Positions 8,884 through 17,019 of a DNA stretch of 64,000 nt are shown piece by piece (position 1 is the first letter of the stretch; every line of letters begins with the position of its first letter). The translations under genes were made by a program, and so were the position numbers. The notes under the pieces were generated by a model. That model was not told the origin of the DNA, ran no database searches, and saw nothing but the letters and a program-made list of their open reading frames with translations. The DNA is from Aquimarina algicola (GTDB lineage: Bacteria; Bacteroidota; Bacteroidia; Flavobacteriales; Flavobacteriaceae), in contig NZ_VFWZ01000011.1 of assembly GCF_006443095.1 (NCBI RefSeq), positions 62,001 through 126,000 on the forward strand, written 5' to 3'.

Positions 8884-9399
8884 ATGAATAAGAGTATAAA
8901 AAGTAAGTTAGGATATGTTGTAGCATTTCTGGCAGCAGGTATTTATTTTTTCTTTCAAACGGGGGACAATCCTTTTCAAGGACCGGGAGAAAAAGGTGAA
9001 ATCATTAGTATAGAGCAATTCGAGGCCCTTAGAAAAGAAACCTCTAGCGATGGCAAAAGAATTGCTTTTATAGGACATGCAAGCGTAGGAAGTCATGATA
9101 TAACCTATACCATAGGAGCGCCACTAGAATTAATTTTTAGTACTCCTGATGATGATTATATTGCTCATATCCCTTTTCCATTAGACCAAGATGGAAAAAA
9201 TTCGTGTTACTTACCTTCAACATTTACACCGGAAGATTTGGTTTTATATGATAATGAAGGAAAAGTGTATCCATATAATGAAGATGTAGTTGTTTCTTTT
9301 ACCTTAGAAAGGATAAAAAATGCTATTCCTGAAAAAAATCCGGAAACTGGTGAATATTCATGGAGATATAAACAAGTTAGAATAGATCCTTCAAAGTAA
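8884..9399 (+). CDS. Hypothetical membrane-anchored protein
   Basis: The 171-residue protein has one hydrophobic segment near the N-terminus (about residues 8-25) and a soluble remainder, so it is either anchored in the inner membrane or exported. I do not recognise a family. It sits between the two arms of a 31-bp inverted repeat, and its promoter is nearly the same as that of the next gene. The shared promoter suggests that it acts with the genes at 9536 and 10445. Confidence 0.7.
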   Translation: MNKSIKSKLGYVVAFLAAGIYFFFQTGDNPFQGPGEKGEIISIEQFEALRKETSSDGKRIAFIGHASVGSHDITYTIGAPLELIFSTPDDDYIAHIPFPLDQDGKNSCYLPSTFTPEDLVLYDNEGKVYPYNEDVVVSFTLERIKNAIPEKNPETGEYSWRYKQVRIDPSK

Positions 9400-9433
9400 A
9401 ACGCTGATAATTACTAAATATAGAGCAGGTCAC

Positions 9434-9503
9434 ACAAATATAAATTCATCTTCTACGAATCTATGTTCAGCATATCATCATTAGCGCTTTACCTATACTT
9501 TTG
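9434..9503 (+). promoter_or_regulatory. Promoter with paired 21-bp-spaced repeats and -7 box, for the gene at 9536
   Basis: ACAAATATAAATTC (9434) and ACGAATCTATGTTC (9455) are spaced by 21 bp. The second is 41 bases before the -7 box TACTTTTG (9496-9503), the same geometry as at 7679/7720 and 8803/8844. Confidence 0.65.
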
Positions 9504-9518
9504 TTAACGTATTTCAAT

Positions 9519-9549
9519 ATTAAAAATACAACGTCATGAGTCTTAAAAA
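9519..9549 (+). repeat. 31-bp inverted repeat, right arm, overlapping a start codon
   Basis: It is the inverse of 8738-8768 with one mismatch. It spans the ATG of the gene at 9536, so the first codons of that gene are part of the repeat. Confidence 0.85.
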
Positions 9550-10417
9550 TTTATTTTCAAAAATCATAGAGAAGGCGATTCCTTCAGAATATAAAACTGA
9601 AAACCTTACTTATGAGCAGCTTCTTAATTTGAAGAAGCAAGGCTGTGATGTAGATCAATATTTAGAAGTATATGAAAAAGGAGAGCATCCTTCACAAATA
9701 CAAGAACAAATAGCACAACAGGAGCAAATTAAAATAGCACAAAAAGAAGAATTATTAGAGCAATTGCGTTTTGAAGACATCAACATTGCTGTACATGATA
9801 TTCCTAATCCTACAGACCTAAGTAAACTTACTCCATATTTGAATACTCTTGATATTAATTCGGATTTTATCAAAAAGAGTATCGGTTCCGGTCCTTATAT
9901 CGGCAGAAACAAATGGCGTGAAGAAGTAAGAAAAGGAAAAGTCATTTTTACATCTGTAGTACAAGCTGCTCCAATCCTTTGGGAGAAAGGCGAAATAGGA
10001 TATGCCGTTGCTGTATATGTATTGGTAGAAAAAGGGGAATACAAAAACAATGTAACTTTTCTAAAATCTTTGAGCCATATGTTAAACGATTTTAGAGACA
10101 AAGCGTACTGCCCACAAGGATTATCATCAGCAATGATACAATTATACGATGACTTAAATAATCCTGATTCTATTTTTGATGTTAAAATCGATCAAACCCT
10201 GTTAGACTCATATGGTTTTAGTTTTGAAGGAAGAAAGGTAAACTCACAAAAAATTAGAGTAAAAACAGGTGGAATAATCAATTCTCAAAAAGAGAAAAAA
10301 TTGCCAAATGGATATTTCCCAACAGATGGTATTATCCCTATGATTGCTTTTGGTACTAACAGAGACTTTGAATTTGAAAATTTTGAATTCGTATCAGGAA
10401 AATTTTATAAATTATAG
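9536..10417 (+). CDS. Hypothetical cytoplasmic protein
   Basis: The 293-residue protein has no signal peptide or membrane segment. Residues about 55-80 are Gln/Glu-rich and probably coiled-coil. The C-terminal two thirds look like a globular domain that I cannot assign. The lipoprotein gene at 10445 follows after 27 bases, so the two probably form an operon. Start ATG at 9536 lies inside the 31-bp inverted repeat, and the promoter with the putative LytTR repeats is just upstream. Confidence 0.75.
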   Translation: MSLKNLFSKIIEKAIPSEYKTENLTYEQLLNLKKQGCDVDQYLEVYEKGEHPSQIQEQIAQQEQIKIAQKEELLEQLRFEDINIAVHDIPNPTDLSKLTPYLNTLDINSDFIKKSIGSGPYIGRNKWREEVRKGKVIFTSVVQAAPILWEKGEIGYAVAVYVLVEKGEYKNNVTFLKSLSHMLNDFRDKAYCPQGLSSAMIQLYDDLNNPDSIFDVKIDQTLLDSYGFSFEGRKVNSQKIRVKTGGIINSQKEKKLPNGYFPTDGIIPMIAFGTNRDFEFENFEFVSGKFYKL

Positions 10418-10444
10418 AACACTAACATAAAAACCCAATTAAAA

Positions 10445-10993
10445 ATGAGAAAATTAATATTAGTAATTGCAACAGGTCTACTACTTTGCTCTTGTGGAGG
10501 TAAACTTTCTGATGACAAAGCCGGTTTTCAGGAAATCGAGAGCAAATTAAATGATAAATTCGGCGATGATGCCTTTTATACCAGTATCATGGTTGCCTAT
10601 ACAGAACAAATAGGGATGTTGGTAGATGCTACCGGAACAGATGATCCTGAATCGCTTAAATTAGAAGAATGGAACTGGGTGCAAAACAACTGGACACAAA
10701 AATCTGATGTCACCTTAGAGATTACAGGAGGAGAGGCAAAAGATTTTATGTTTACTCTTGGTGATAAGATAAGCATCTCAAAACTTGGAGAATTGGCTGA
10801 AACAGCAAAGAAAAAACTAAAAGACGAAAAAGAAATCGATGAAGCTATCGTTACAGTTGCCAGAATAGATTCGCCAAACGATGGTGATAAATCCAAATTG
10901 GGATATAATTTAACTTTAGAACCAAAAAATGGAGGTACTTCATTCCATTTTAGTTATGATCTTGATGGTAATTTAAAAGATTTTACCTACTAA
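10445..10993 (+). CDS. Small lipoprotein of unknown function
   Basis: The 182-residue protein has a lipoprotein signal peptide ending LLCSC (lipid Cys17). The rest is acidic, soluble and without recognised domains. Its C-terminal region (EAIVTVARI ... FSYDLDGN) resembles that of the lipoprotein at 12466 (DAICSMVRI ... YEWSVDGQ), which suggests distant paralogues. It is downstream of the gene at 9536 in the same operon. Confidence 0.75.
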   Translation: MRKLILVIATGLLLCSCGGKLSDDKAGFQEIESKLNDKFGDDAFYTSIMVAYTEQIGMLVDATGTDDPESLKLEEWNWVQNNWTQKSDVTLEITGGEAKDFMFTLGDKISISKLGELAETAKKKLKDEKEIDEAIVTVARIDSPNDGDKSKLGYNLTLEPKNGGTSFHFSYDLDGNLKDFTY

Positions 10994-11004
10994 GAGTAAC
11001 TACA

Positions 11005-11071
11005 CTCCAAGGCTAGCCTACAAAATATAGGTAAATAAATATCTCTGAAGTTTTTGAGACGAGCCTTGGAG
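11005..11071. repeat. Intergenic hairpin
   Basis: CTCCAAGGCT (11005-11014) and AGCCTTGGAG (11062-11071) are perfect 10-bp inverse copies 47 bases apart. No T run follows, so it is not a typical terminator. It is one of three long intergenic hairpins in this island. Confidence 0.5.
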
Positions 11072-11206
11072 CATTTAAAACTCAATTATCGAGTAGATTA
11101 CCCACGAATACGACTATAAGTTTACGCTGCTAAGACAACCCTTATACAAATTATTGTAATTAGTGGTTCACCTAACTATTGTCCATAATGAAAATAATCT
11201 GTACAA

Positions 11207-11956
11207 ATGATAAAATTTTTTAAAGAAATCATCGCTTCAATCAAAGAAGGTGTAGAAGAGGCCAAACAAGAATTAGAAGAAGAGAAAAAGCTTGAAAATG
11301 AGAATGCTAATCTTGAAGAAACCTCGATAGAAGATATACAAAAAATACCATACAACGAAGCTTTTGGTAACGCTTTGGGAGCTCCTTTTAGAACTGTGAT
11401 TTTTGGAGATTGGTTTACGCTTTTCAAAAGTAAAGAAGGAGCCGAAGATAATTACTACCCTATTCATCTACATGCGTTTGGAGAGTACCCAAAACTTAAA
11501 GAGCATCAAAAGGATTTTACAAAATTACTGAAAAGAGATTTTAAGATTGTAAATGAGCATTCATGCTTTGTGGTGTTAAGCTCATTTTTTGACATACTAT
11601 CAGTTTCAAAAAACAATACACGCTTAGAAAATATAGAAGGAACACAAGTAGGTATCCCCTACTCTAGTTTATCTGAAATTAAAATCTCTGCGGTATTACC
11701 TTGTATCATTTCATATATCGTAACATCTGCAACAGATGTAGGGTACCTCAACAAGAAAGATGCTCTAGACATATTGGATAGAATCATCCCCTTTGTAAAA
11801 AAGTATCATAATAGTTGGAGTGAATACGGTACTAGTTTTATTGAAGGACAAACTGAAGTAGGGTTAAATAATTTTGTTGGAAACTCGATATTAAAAAAGA
11901 ATATCGGCTATTTAAATTCTAAAAACGGAAGTCCCTGGAATACTATAACATGGTAA
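11207..11956 (+). CDS. DUF1266-like protein
   Basis: The 249-residue protein starts with a charged, probably coiled-coil stretch (about 10-45, EEAKQELEEEKKLENEN). It ends with a pattern typical of DUF1266 proteins: a W-x2-Y-x3-F-x2-G phrase (SWSEYGTSFIEGQ) and a terminal SPWNTITW. DUF1266 proteins are widespread, poorly characterised and often found near polymorphic-toxin or secretion loci. It has no signal peptide. A single-gene unit or the head of a short operon with 12074 and 12466 are both possible. Confidence 0.7.
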   Translation: MIKFFKEIIASIKEGVEEAKQELEEEKKLENENANLEETSIEDIQKIPYNEAFGNALGAPFRTVIFGDWFTLFKSKEGAEDNYYPIHLHAFGEYPKLKEHQKDFTKLLKRDFKIVNEHSCFVVLSSFFDILSVSKNNTRLENIEGTQVGIPYSSLSEIKISAVLPCIISYIVTSATDVGYLNKKDALDILDRIIPFVKKYHNSWSEYGTSFIEGQTEVGLNNFVGNSILKKNIGYLNSKNGSPWNTITW

Positions 11957-12073
11957 TTAAAAAATAAATCACCATAACAAAACTATAAATTATTACAAGA
12001 CCTGAGTTTCTATTTAATAAATAAGAAAAACTCACTAAACTTCTAATCTAAAAAGAGCTAAACGTATTTAAAA

Positions 12074-12430
12074 ATGAAAAAGCATTTACAACGTGAATAT
12101 GATTCTCTAGAAAAAATCATGTCTTATTTAAAAAGTAAAACAGATTTAGAAATATCCATAAAACCAGACGAATGGATTACAGATGGTTCTCTAATGCTCA
12201 CTCCCGGTAAAAAATGTATTGTTGTCAAAAAAAGCGCTACGGCAGGAGCTAAAATCAACATAATAGATTCAAGTACTATCGAGATTCATCCTATACCGCC
12301 AAGTAGTTTTGTAAATCGTGCTACACAAAGAGGTATACTGGCAATAATTATGCATGCAATACTATTAGGATCACAAGAAAAAATAGCAAAAGATGTAAAA
12401 AACCTTTTGCTCGACATACAAGCAAACTAA
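12074..12430 (+). CDS. Small hypothetical protein
   Basis: The 118-residue protein is basic at the N-terminus with a moderately hydrophobic C-terminal helix region (about 88-100). I do not recognise it. It lies 35 bases ahead of the lipoprotein gene at 12466 and is probably co-transcribed with it. Confidence 0.65.
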   Translation: MKKHLQREYDSLEKIMSYLKSKTDLEISIKPDEWITDGSLMLTPGKKCIVVKKSATAGAKINIIDSSTIEIHPIPPSSFVNRATQRGILAIIMHAILLGSQEKIAKDVKNLLLDIQAN

Positions 12431-12465
12431 AAACAAGAAATAAATAATTAAATAATACAATAAAA

Positions 12466-13077
12466 ATGAAATCAATACAATTACATCTATTACTAATAAT
12501 CGGTATTTTGTTTACCTCTTGTTCTCAAAATACATTACCTAGTGAACTTATACAAGATGAACAAGGATATACAGAATTATCCGAATATATATACTCGCAT
12601 TACCCCGAACTTGAAGATAATATAGAGGTATTAGAGTTTAGTTATTCTGCAGGTTTGGTATCTTCTCATAAAGACTTAGTAGAAAGTAGTATCTCATTGG
12701 ATTTTGTAAGAGGTGATGACAAAGACAGAATTGTAAACTACCGAATTGATAGCAATCGTTTATTGACAAATAATAATGTTGATATAAGTGTAGGAGAGGC
12801 ATTTAACCAAAAACTATCGAATAGTTATGAGACCTACAAACCTTTTCTTTTCTCTTCTGATCTCATCAATCTTACTAACATCAATAATGCTATTTCAAAA
12901 TCTACAGAATTGTTCAAAGAGGATGCAAATGTTCAAGATGCCATTTGCTCAATGGTAAGAATAGAGAAAAAAGGAGAACAACCTATACTATCAATACGAA
13001 TTGAGCAAAATAAATTTGCTAGTTCTATAAGTAGATCTTATGAATGGTCTGTTGACGGGCAAAATCAAATAAAATAA
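12466..13077 (+). CDS. Small lipoprotein of unknown function
   Basis: The 203-residue protein has a lipoprotein signal peptide with lipobox FTSC (Cys19) and an acidic soluble body. It is weakly similar at the C-terminus to the lipoprotein at 10445, so the island seems to hold two versions of a cytoplasmic-protein-plus-lipoprotein unit. No domain was recognised. Confidence 0.72.
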   Translation: MKSIQLHLLLIIGILFTSCSQNTLPSELIQDEQGYTELSEYIYSHYPELEDNIEVLEFSYSAGLVSSHKDLVESSISLDFVRGDDKDRIVNYRIDSNRLLTNNNVDISVGEAFNQKLSNSYETYKPFLFSSDLINLTNINNAISKSTELFKEDANVQDAICSMVRIEKKGEQPILSIRIEQNKFASSISRSYEWSVDGQNQIK

Positions 13078-13109
13078 TATAAATTTCTAAATAACGTGGG
13101 GTTATTACG

Positions 13110-13219
13110 TTTTGAAAACCTATAATAGTGGTGTCATAATACTAATGTGTCATCGTCTAACCAGTCAAAAAGATGAAGTTGAGTTTCATAGTATAGGCGC
13201 CGCTATTTGGTTTTCAAAA
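13110..13219. repeat. Long structured hairpin upstream of the Imm51-like gene
   Basis: TTTTGAAAACC (13110-13120) is inverted at 13209-13219. With a three-base bulge the pairing continues through AATAGTGGTGTC against GGCGCCGCTATT, where all differences are G-U pairs in RNA. ATACTA/TAGTAT and CATC/GATG pair further in. Wobble-compatible pairing suggests a conserved RNA structure or an aged palindromic repeat. No T run follows. Confidence 0.55.
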
Positions 13220-13275
13220 TCATTAAAAAAATTAAAGTTCTCAATAACAGTATAAGTATTTTAAAAAGACAAATC

Positions 13276-13641
13276 ATGGACAAATATGTAGCTATTGTAG
13301 AGCATGAAGACTCAAAAAAACTATCTGTGTGTTTTTGGATAGAAAAAGAAAAACCATTTGTGATAGGAGAAAAAATGTATGAGATCCATAGTGAAGCATA
13401 CATGAATGGGTATAATTGGGAAGCATTTTTTAATTATTACCTACCAAAATACTATCCCGATATTACTGCTAATATGAATACCGATCCCGAAGCAGGAAGT
13501 TATATCGCTTATTATGAAATGAATCCTGAAAATGAGAAAAGAGCAAAAAAATTTGTAGAAATTATTTGTGATTTGATAGAAAATGAAGAAAAATTATATT
13601 CCATTTTAAAAAATGAAGGTGACCATATCGAATGGGATTAA
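13276..13641 (+). CDS. Imm51-family-like immunity protein
   Basis: The 121-residue protein has the hallmarks of Imm51 proteins: GYNWEAFFNYYLPKY followed by a DPEAGSYIAYY phrase and a C-terminal helix with LYSILKN. Imm51 proteins protect against polymorphic toxins delivered by contact-dependent or type VI systems. The ATG at 13276 (MDKYVAIVE) is chosen over a TTG 69 bases upstream, which lies in the hairpin. No recognisable toxin gene is adjacent, so it may be an orphan immunity gene, and its partner could be an uncharacterised neighbour. The family call rests on motif memory only. Confidence 0.65.
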   Translation: MDKYVAIVEHEDSKKLSVCFWIEKEKPFVIGEKMYEIHSEAYMNGYNWEAFFNYYLPKYYPDITANMNTDPEAGSYIAYYEMNPENEKRAKKFVEIICDLIENEEKLYSILKNEGDHIEWD

Positions 13642-13656
13642 AAAAATAATTATCTG

Positions 13657-14064
13657 ATGAAAAATACTCTTATTTACATAATATTACTATTACCATGTAT
13701 CATATTCGCTCAAGATTCGACAGAATGGATATCTACTGAGGGGATCATAAAAGATATCGAGATCAAACGATCAGGAAGAAGGGTTAGAGAAATGGCTTTG
13801 GTGGCATTTCAAACCAAAAATGGAGAATCCATGACCACATACGTACAACTTAACAGAATTCCCCTCTTAGGAAGTTTGAAATCAAAAGGCGATACTATAA
13901 ACGTAAATTATGATAAAAATAATCCTGCAATTGCTCAAACAGATACAGGTAAATTTATATCGCAATACGGGCTTTATATCTTAATTGGTCTTGGCATCAT
14001 ATTTTCATTAAAAAATGTTTTGAGAGCAATTAAGTTCAAAAATATTAATGGACAAAATACTTGA
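13657..14064 (+). CDS. DUF3592-like exported membrane protein
   Basis: The 135-residue protein has a signal peptide (IIFAQ), a short beta domain with the DUF3592 pattern (STEGIIKDIEI ... KGDTINVNYDKNNPAIAQ) and one C-terminal membrane helix (about 106-124). It starts 15 bases after the Imm51-like gene and is probably in the same operon. DUF3592 proteins have no established role. Confidence 0.7.
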   Translation: MKNTLIYIILLLPCIIFAQDSTEWISTEGIIKDIEIKRSGRRVREMALVAFQTKNGESMTTYVQLNRIPLLGSLKSKGDTINVNYDKNNPAIAQTDTGKFISQYGLYILIGLGIIFSLKNVLRAIKFKNINGQNT

Positions 14065-14103
14065 TTTTTTTGATAACATTTTGAATAGTATTTTTTTGTA
14101 ATG

Positions 14104-14261
14104 AACTCATCTTGACTTTTTATTTTTAACCGAAAATGAGTTGAAATTTAATCAGATGAGGCACTTTTTGAAAATTATAGTAGGGCTACAAATAAAAAAA
14201 GTAACAAAATATGAGTGAATTTCAATCATTTTTTAGGAAATAGAAAAAGTCAAGATGAGTT
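14104..14261. mobile_element. MITE-like element with 18-bp terminal inverted repeats
   Basis: AACTCATCTTGACTTTTT (14104-14121) is perfectly inverted at 14244-14261. Inside, GAAAATGAGTTGAAATTT and the inverse of GAATTTCAATCATTTTTT pair imperfectly. The element is 158 bases, codes for nothing and sits between two genes. I cannot see a clear target-site duplication. A large terminator-like hairpin or an IS remnant is the alternative. Confidence 0.5.
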
Positions 14262-14288
14262 AAATTATAATCTCTAAATCAATCAGTC

Positions 14289-14717
14289 ATGAAATTAGTA
14301 CATAAAGCCATTTTATATGTTGTAATCATGTTACCCATGCTAAACTTTGGTCAATACCGAAAATTGACATACGAAGATTACAAAAACAGTACAGCAGAAA
14401 AAATATACTTTGTCAATTCTGAAACTTGTCAAGAGATAGATGGCTGGTTCCAAGAAGATTTTAACATGTGTACTATCTTCTTATTTTTACAAACCGAAGC
14501 CGAATCAGATGATAAGAGTGAAATTAACATTGCTTTTGAAAAAGAGTTTGGCGTGTATTATTTTAATTTAGGTTGTGAGGCACCGGAGCAAAAATGTATT
14601 GCGAAATATAATCATCAAGTATTTGAGTATCTAACAGGACAATTTGATACAAAATGGATCTCAAAAATTCGTGAAGATAGTATTGGTTTTAAGGATTGGA
14701 AAAAGAATAAAAGCTAA
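14289..14717 (+). CDS. Hypothetical exported protein
   Basis: The 142-residue protein has a signal peptide (cut near NFGQ, residue 22) and four later cysteines (in ETCQE, MCTIF, LGCEAPEQKC), which may form disulfides in the periplasm. No family recognised. It ends 18 bases before the MORN-repeat gene, so the two probably form an operon. Confidence 0.65.
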   Translation: MKLVHKAILYVVIMLPMLNFGQYRKLTYEDYKNSTAEKIYFVNSETCQEIDGWFQEDFNMCTIFLFLQTEAESDDKSEINIAFEKEFGVYYFNLGCEAPEQKCIAKYNHQVFEYLTGQFDTKWISKIREDSIGFKDWKKNKS

Positions 14718-14735
14718 TGATTTAATTACTTACTA

Positions 14736-15776
14736 ATGAGATTGTATATCTTTTTAATTATATCCGTTTCTTCATGTTTTACATTATTTTGTCAAAAACG
14801 TCCTCAAAAGATAAAATCAGACGAAATATATGTTGTCCAACATCAAGTATTTTCTAATGACAGCATGCCTGTAAATGGGTATTACAAAATCAAATATGTA
14901 GGTTTTTTGGACCGTAATGAAGTTGAAGTATCTCGTTTCAAAAATGGCTATCGTTATGGTTCTTCAAAAGTAATGAGGTCAAATACAGTGCTTAGAGAAG
15001 GGGATTATGTAAACGGACGCAAACACGGAACTTGGAAAAATTACGAAACCGATATTACTTCAGAATACAAAAACGGTTTAAAGCACGGAAAAGAATTTGG
15101 CAAAAGAATTATGGGTGGAAAGTTTATCTGTACTTATGAGAATGATAGTCTACATGGAACAAAAATAAAGTACGGGTATTTTGGGGACATTGAATCCAAA
15201 GAATCATATCATAAAGGAAAAAAACTATACGAACATAAGTTTGACGATTTTTTGAATATTATCGAAAAACGAACCTTCACCTATGTAAATGACACACTAA
15301 CCATAGAAGAACGGATGACAGAAAAAAAAGATATTCGATCTATCGATAGTATTTATTTTCATAAAGAAAGACCGGTGAGAAGTAAGTTTTATAAAAATAA
15401 TGAACTCTTATACGAAAGAGAAATATGCATAACAAAAGACACTACCCGATCCGGAAAATATGACAAAATCTTTACTTCAAATTTTTATGACAAAGAAAGA
15501 ACTAAACAATCTATCTCTTTTTACTATAATGAACAATTAGTAAGCTTTTCTAGTATAAAAGACATATCAAAGTATATAATTAGTGATCATCTTGTTTCTG
15601 ATATTGATTCTTTTTTTCAGTCGATGTTGTTTTCATATCCTTTTGAAGAAATATATATCTACATATATCAAAATAATATTTTCTCTCAGTATAGGTGTTT
15701 TTTTGATAATCAAAATATTAGTTCTGATTGTTCAAACAAGTATCAAACTCCAACCTATTTTAAGCAATCTTACTAA
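14736..15776 (+). CDS. Exported MORN-repeat (YwqK-like) protein
   Basis: The 346-residue protein has a signal peptide (about residues 1-19) and a region of MORN-like repeats (about 70-165: NGYRYGSSKV, NGRKHGTWKNY, NGLKHGKEFG, DSLHGTKIKYG). These are the pattern that automated annotation often labels as YwqK-type antitoxin. That label is not functional evidence, and here the protein is exported. The C-terminal 150 residues have no recognised domain. The role is unknown. Confidence 0.7.
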   Translation: MRLYIFLIISVSSCFTLFCQKRPQKIKSDEIYVVQHQVFSNDSMPVNGYYKIKYVGFLDRNEVEVSRFKNGYRYGSSKVMRSNTVLREGDYVNGRKHGTWKNYETDITSEYKNGLKHGKEFGKRIMGGKFICTYENDSLHGTKIKYGYFGDIESKESYHKGKKLYEHKFDDFLNIIEKRTFTYVNDTLTIEERMTEKKDIRSIDSIYFHKERPVRSKFYKNNELLYEREICITKDTTRSGKYDKIFTSNFYDKERTKQSISFYYNEQLVSFSSIKDISKYIISDHLVSDIDSFFQSMLFSYPFEEIYIYIYQNNIFSQYRCFFDNQNISSDCSNKYQTPTYFKQSY

Positions 15777-15890
15777 CCAAAAGACAAGATTAGGCAACTT
15801 TAACATCTCGTAATAGTATTAGCAAGAACTATACTACTGTTTTTACTACCCTATATAATTTTACAAAATAGTATTAATTAGTTATTTTTC

Positions 15891-15911
15891 GATCATATAA
15901 ATGATATGATC
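15891..15911. promoter_or_regulatory. Palindrome upstream of the GlxA-type regulator
   Basis: GATCATAT and ATATGATC form a perfect 8-bp inverted repeat around five bases, ending 20 bases before the ATG at 15932. It is a likely operator, possibly for autoregulation. Confidence 0.45.
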
Positions 15912-15931
15912 AAAAAATATACTTCTCACAA

Positions 15932-16870
15932 ATGAATCAAAAAATAATATTCGTTACCCCGCCAGGTGTGCATTTATTAGATATCAACGGACCTGCTCAT
16001 ATTTTTTATGAAGCAAAAGAATATGGTGCTAATATCGATTTACATTTTGTGAGTCCTATAGATAATGATATGATCGTAAGTAGTGCCGGTCTCAAATTTT
16101 ATGATCTTAATTCTTATCATGACTATACGTTAACAGACGAAGATTTTATCATTGTACCGGGAATATCTTTCTCATATTTGTTAGATCGTGATTTATTAAA
16201 TGGTTTTAAATCATTTTTTGAATGGTTACGGCTACAAAATGAAATCGGTGTAACCATATGCTCAGTCTGCACAGGCACATTTTTGTTAGCAGAATCAGGT
16301 GTGCTAAAAAATAAAAGCTGTACTACACACTGGAAACGTATCGTTACTTTCAAAGAAAAATACCCTAACATTAATATTAAAGAGAATAGACTATTTGTAA
16401 TCGACGATAATATTTTAACCAGCGCCGGTGTGTCTTCGGGTATAGACTTGGCCTTATACATTTTAGAAAAAAAATTCAGCACCAAACTAGCTGTAGATGT
16501 TGCCAAAGAAGCCGTAATCTATTTTAGGAGAAGTGAATCAGACCCTCAACTTAGTATATATCTAAAATATAGAAATCACTTAGAAGAACGTATCCATCGA
16601 GCACAAGAATTTATCATTGATAATATTGGGAAGCAGTTTAACCAAGCAGATATTGCAGAACATGTTCATATGAGTACTAGGAATCTCACACGATTATTTA
16701 AAAAGACTACAGGCATCACAATTCATAATTACACTCAAAACCTAAGAATAGAAAGAGCTTTACAATTATTAGCCGACAAAAATAAAATTGAAATGGTTGC
16801 TTCAGAATGTGGGTTTAAGAGCTCTAATCAACTTAGGCAAATCATTGGTAAACATAAAAAATCGTTATAA
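15932..16870 (+). CDS. GlxA-family regulator (DJ-1/PfpI domain plus AraC HTH)
   Basis: The 312-residue protein has an N-terminal DJ-1/PfpI domain (about 4-190) with the nucleophile-elbow Cys113 in SVCTGTFLLAESG, and a C-terminal AraC-type double HTH (about 215-310). This architecture defines GlxA-like transcription factors, in which the DJ-1 part senses a ligand. The two genes downstream encode exported DJ-1-fold proteins, so all three may share a pathway, with this one as the regulator. Confidence 0.88.
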   Translation: MNQKIIFVTPPGVHLLDINGPAHIFYEAKEYGANIDLHFVSPIDNDMIVSSAGLKFYDLNSYHDYTLTDEDFIIVPGISFSYLLDRDLLNGFKSFFEWLRLQNEIGVTICSVCTGTFLLAESGVLKNKSCTTHWKRIVTFKEKYPNINIKENRLFVIDDNILTSAGVSSGIDLALYILEKKFSTKLAVDVAKEAVIYFRRSESDPQLSIYLKYRNHLEERIHRAQEFIIDNIGKQFNQADIAEHVHMSTRNLTRLFKKTTGITIHNYTQNLRIERALQLLADKNKIEMVASECGFKSSNQLRQIIGKHKKSL

Positions 16871-17019
16871 GAATTACTTCGCAACACTTTTTCAAAGTAA
16901 AAACCTCAGAGCGTTTAAATCTCAATTAAAAACTACTTATTGATACATTTTTGTCTCAAAACAGTATAATTCTGTCCTTTCTTTATACAAGCATCAAATT
17001 TAATTTTATACAATAAAAT

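Noticed and set aside
11083..11150. ACGAAT at 11104 as a fourth LytTR-type promoter (gene at 11207)
   Set aside because: There is no second repeat 21 bp away and no TAnnTTTG box at the 41-base distance.
12004..12034. Hairpin TGAGTTT...AAACTCA before the gene at 12074
   Set aside because: The stem is interrupted and AT-rich, with no T run; it is too weak to list.
13207..13275. TTG start of the Imm51-like gene at 13207
   Set aside because: It lies in the hairpin arm and adds a basic tail not expected for the family; the ATG at 13276 is better placed.
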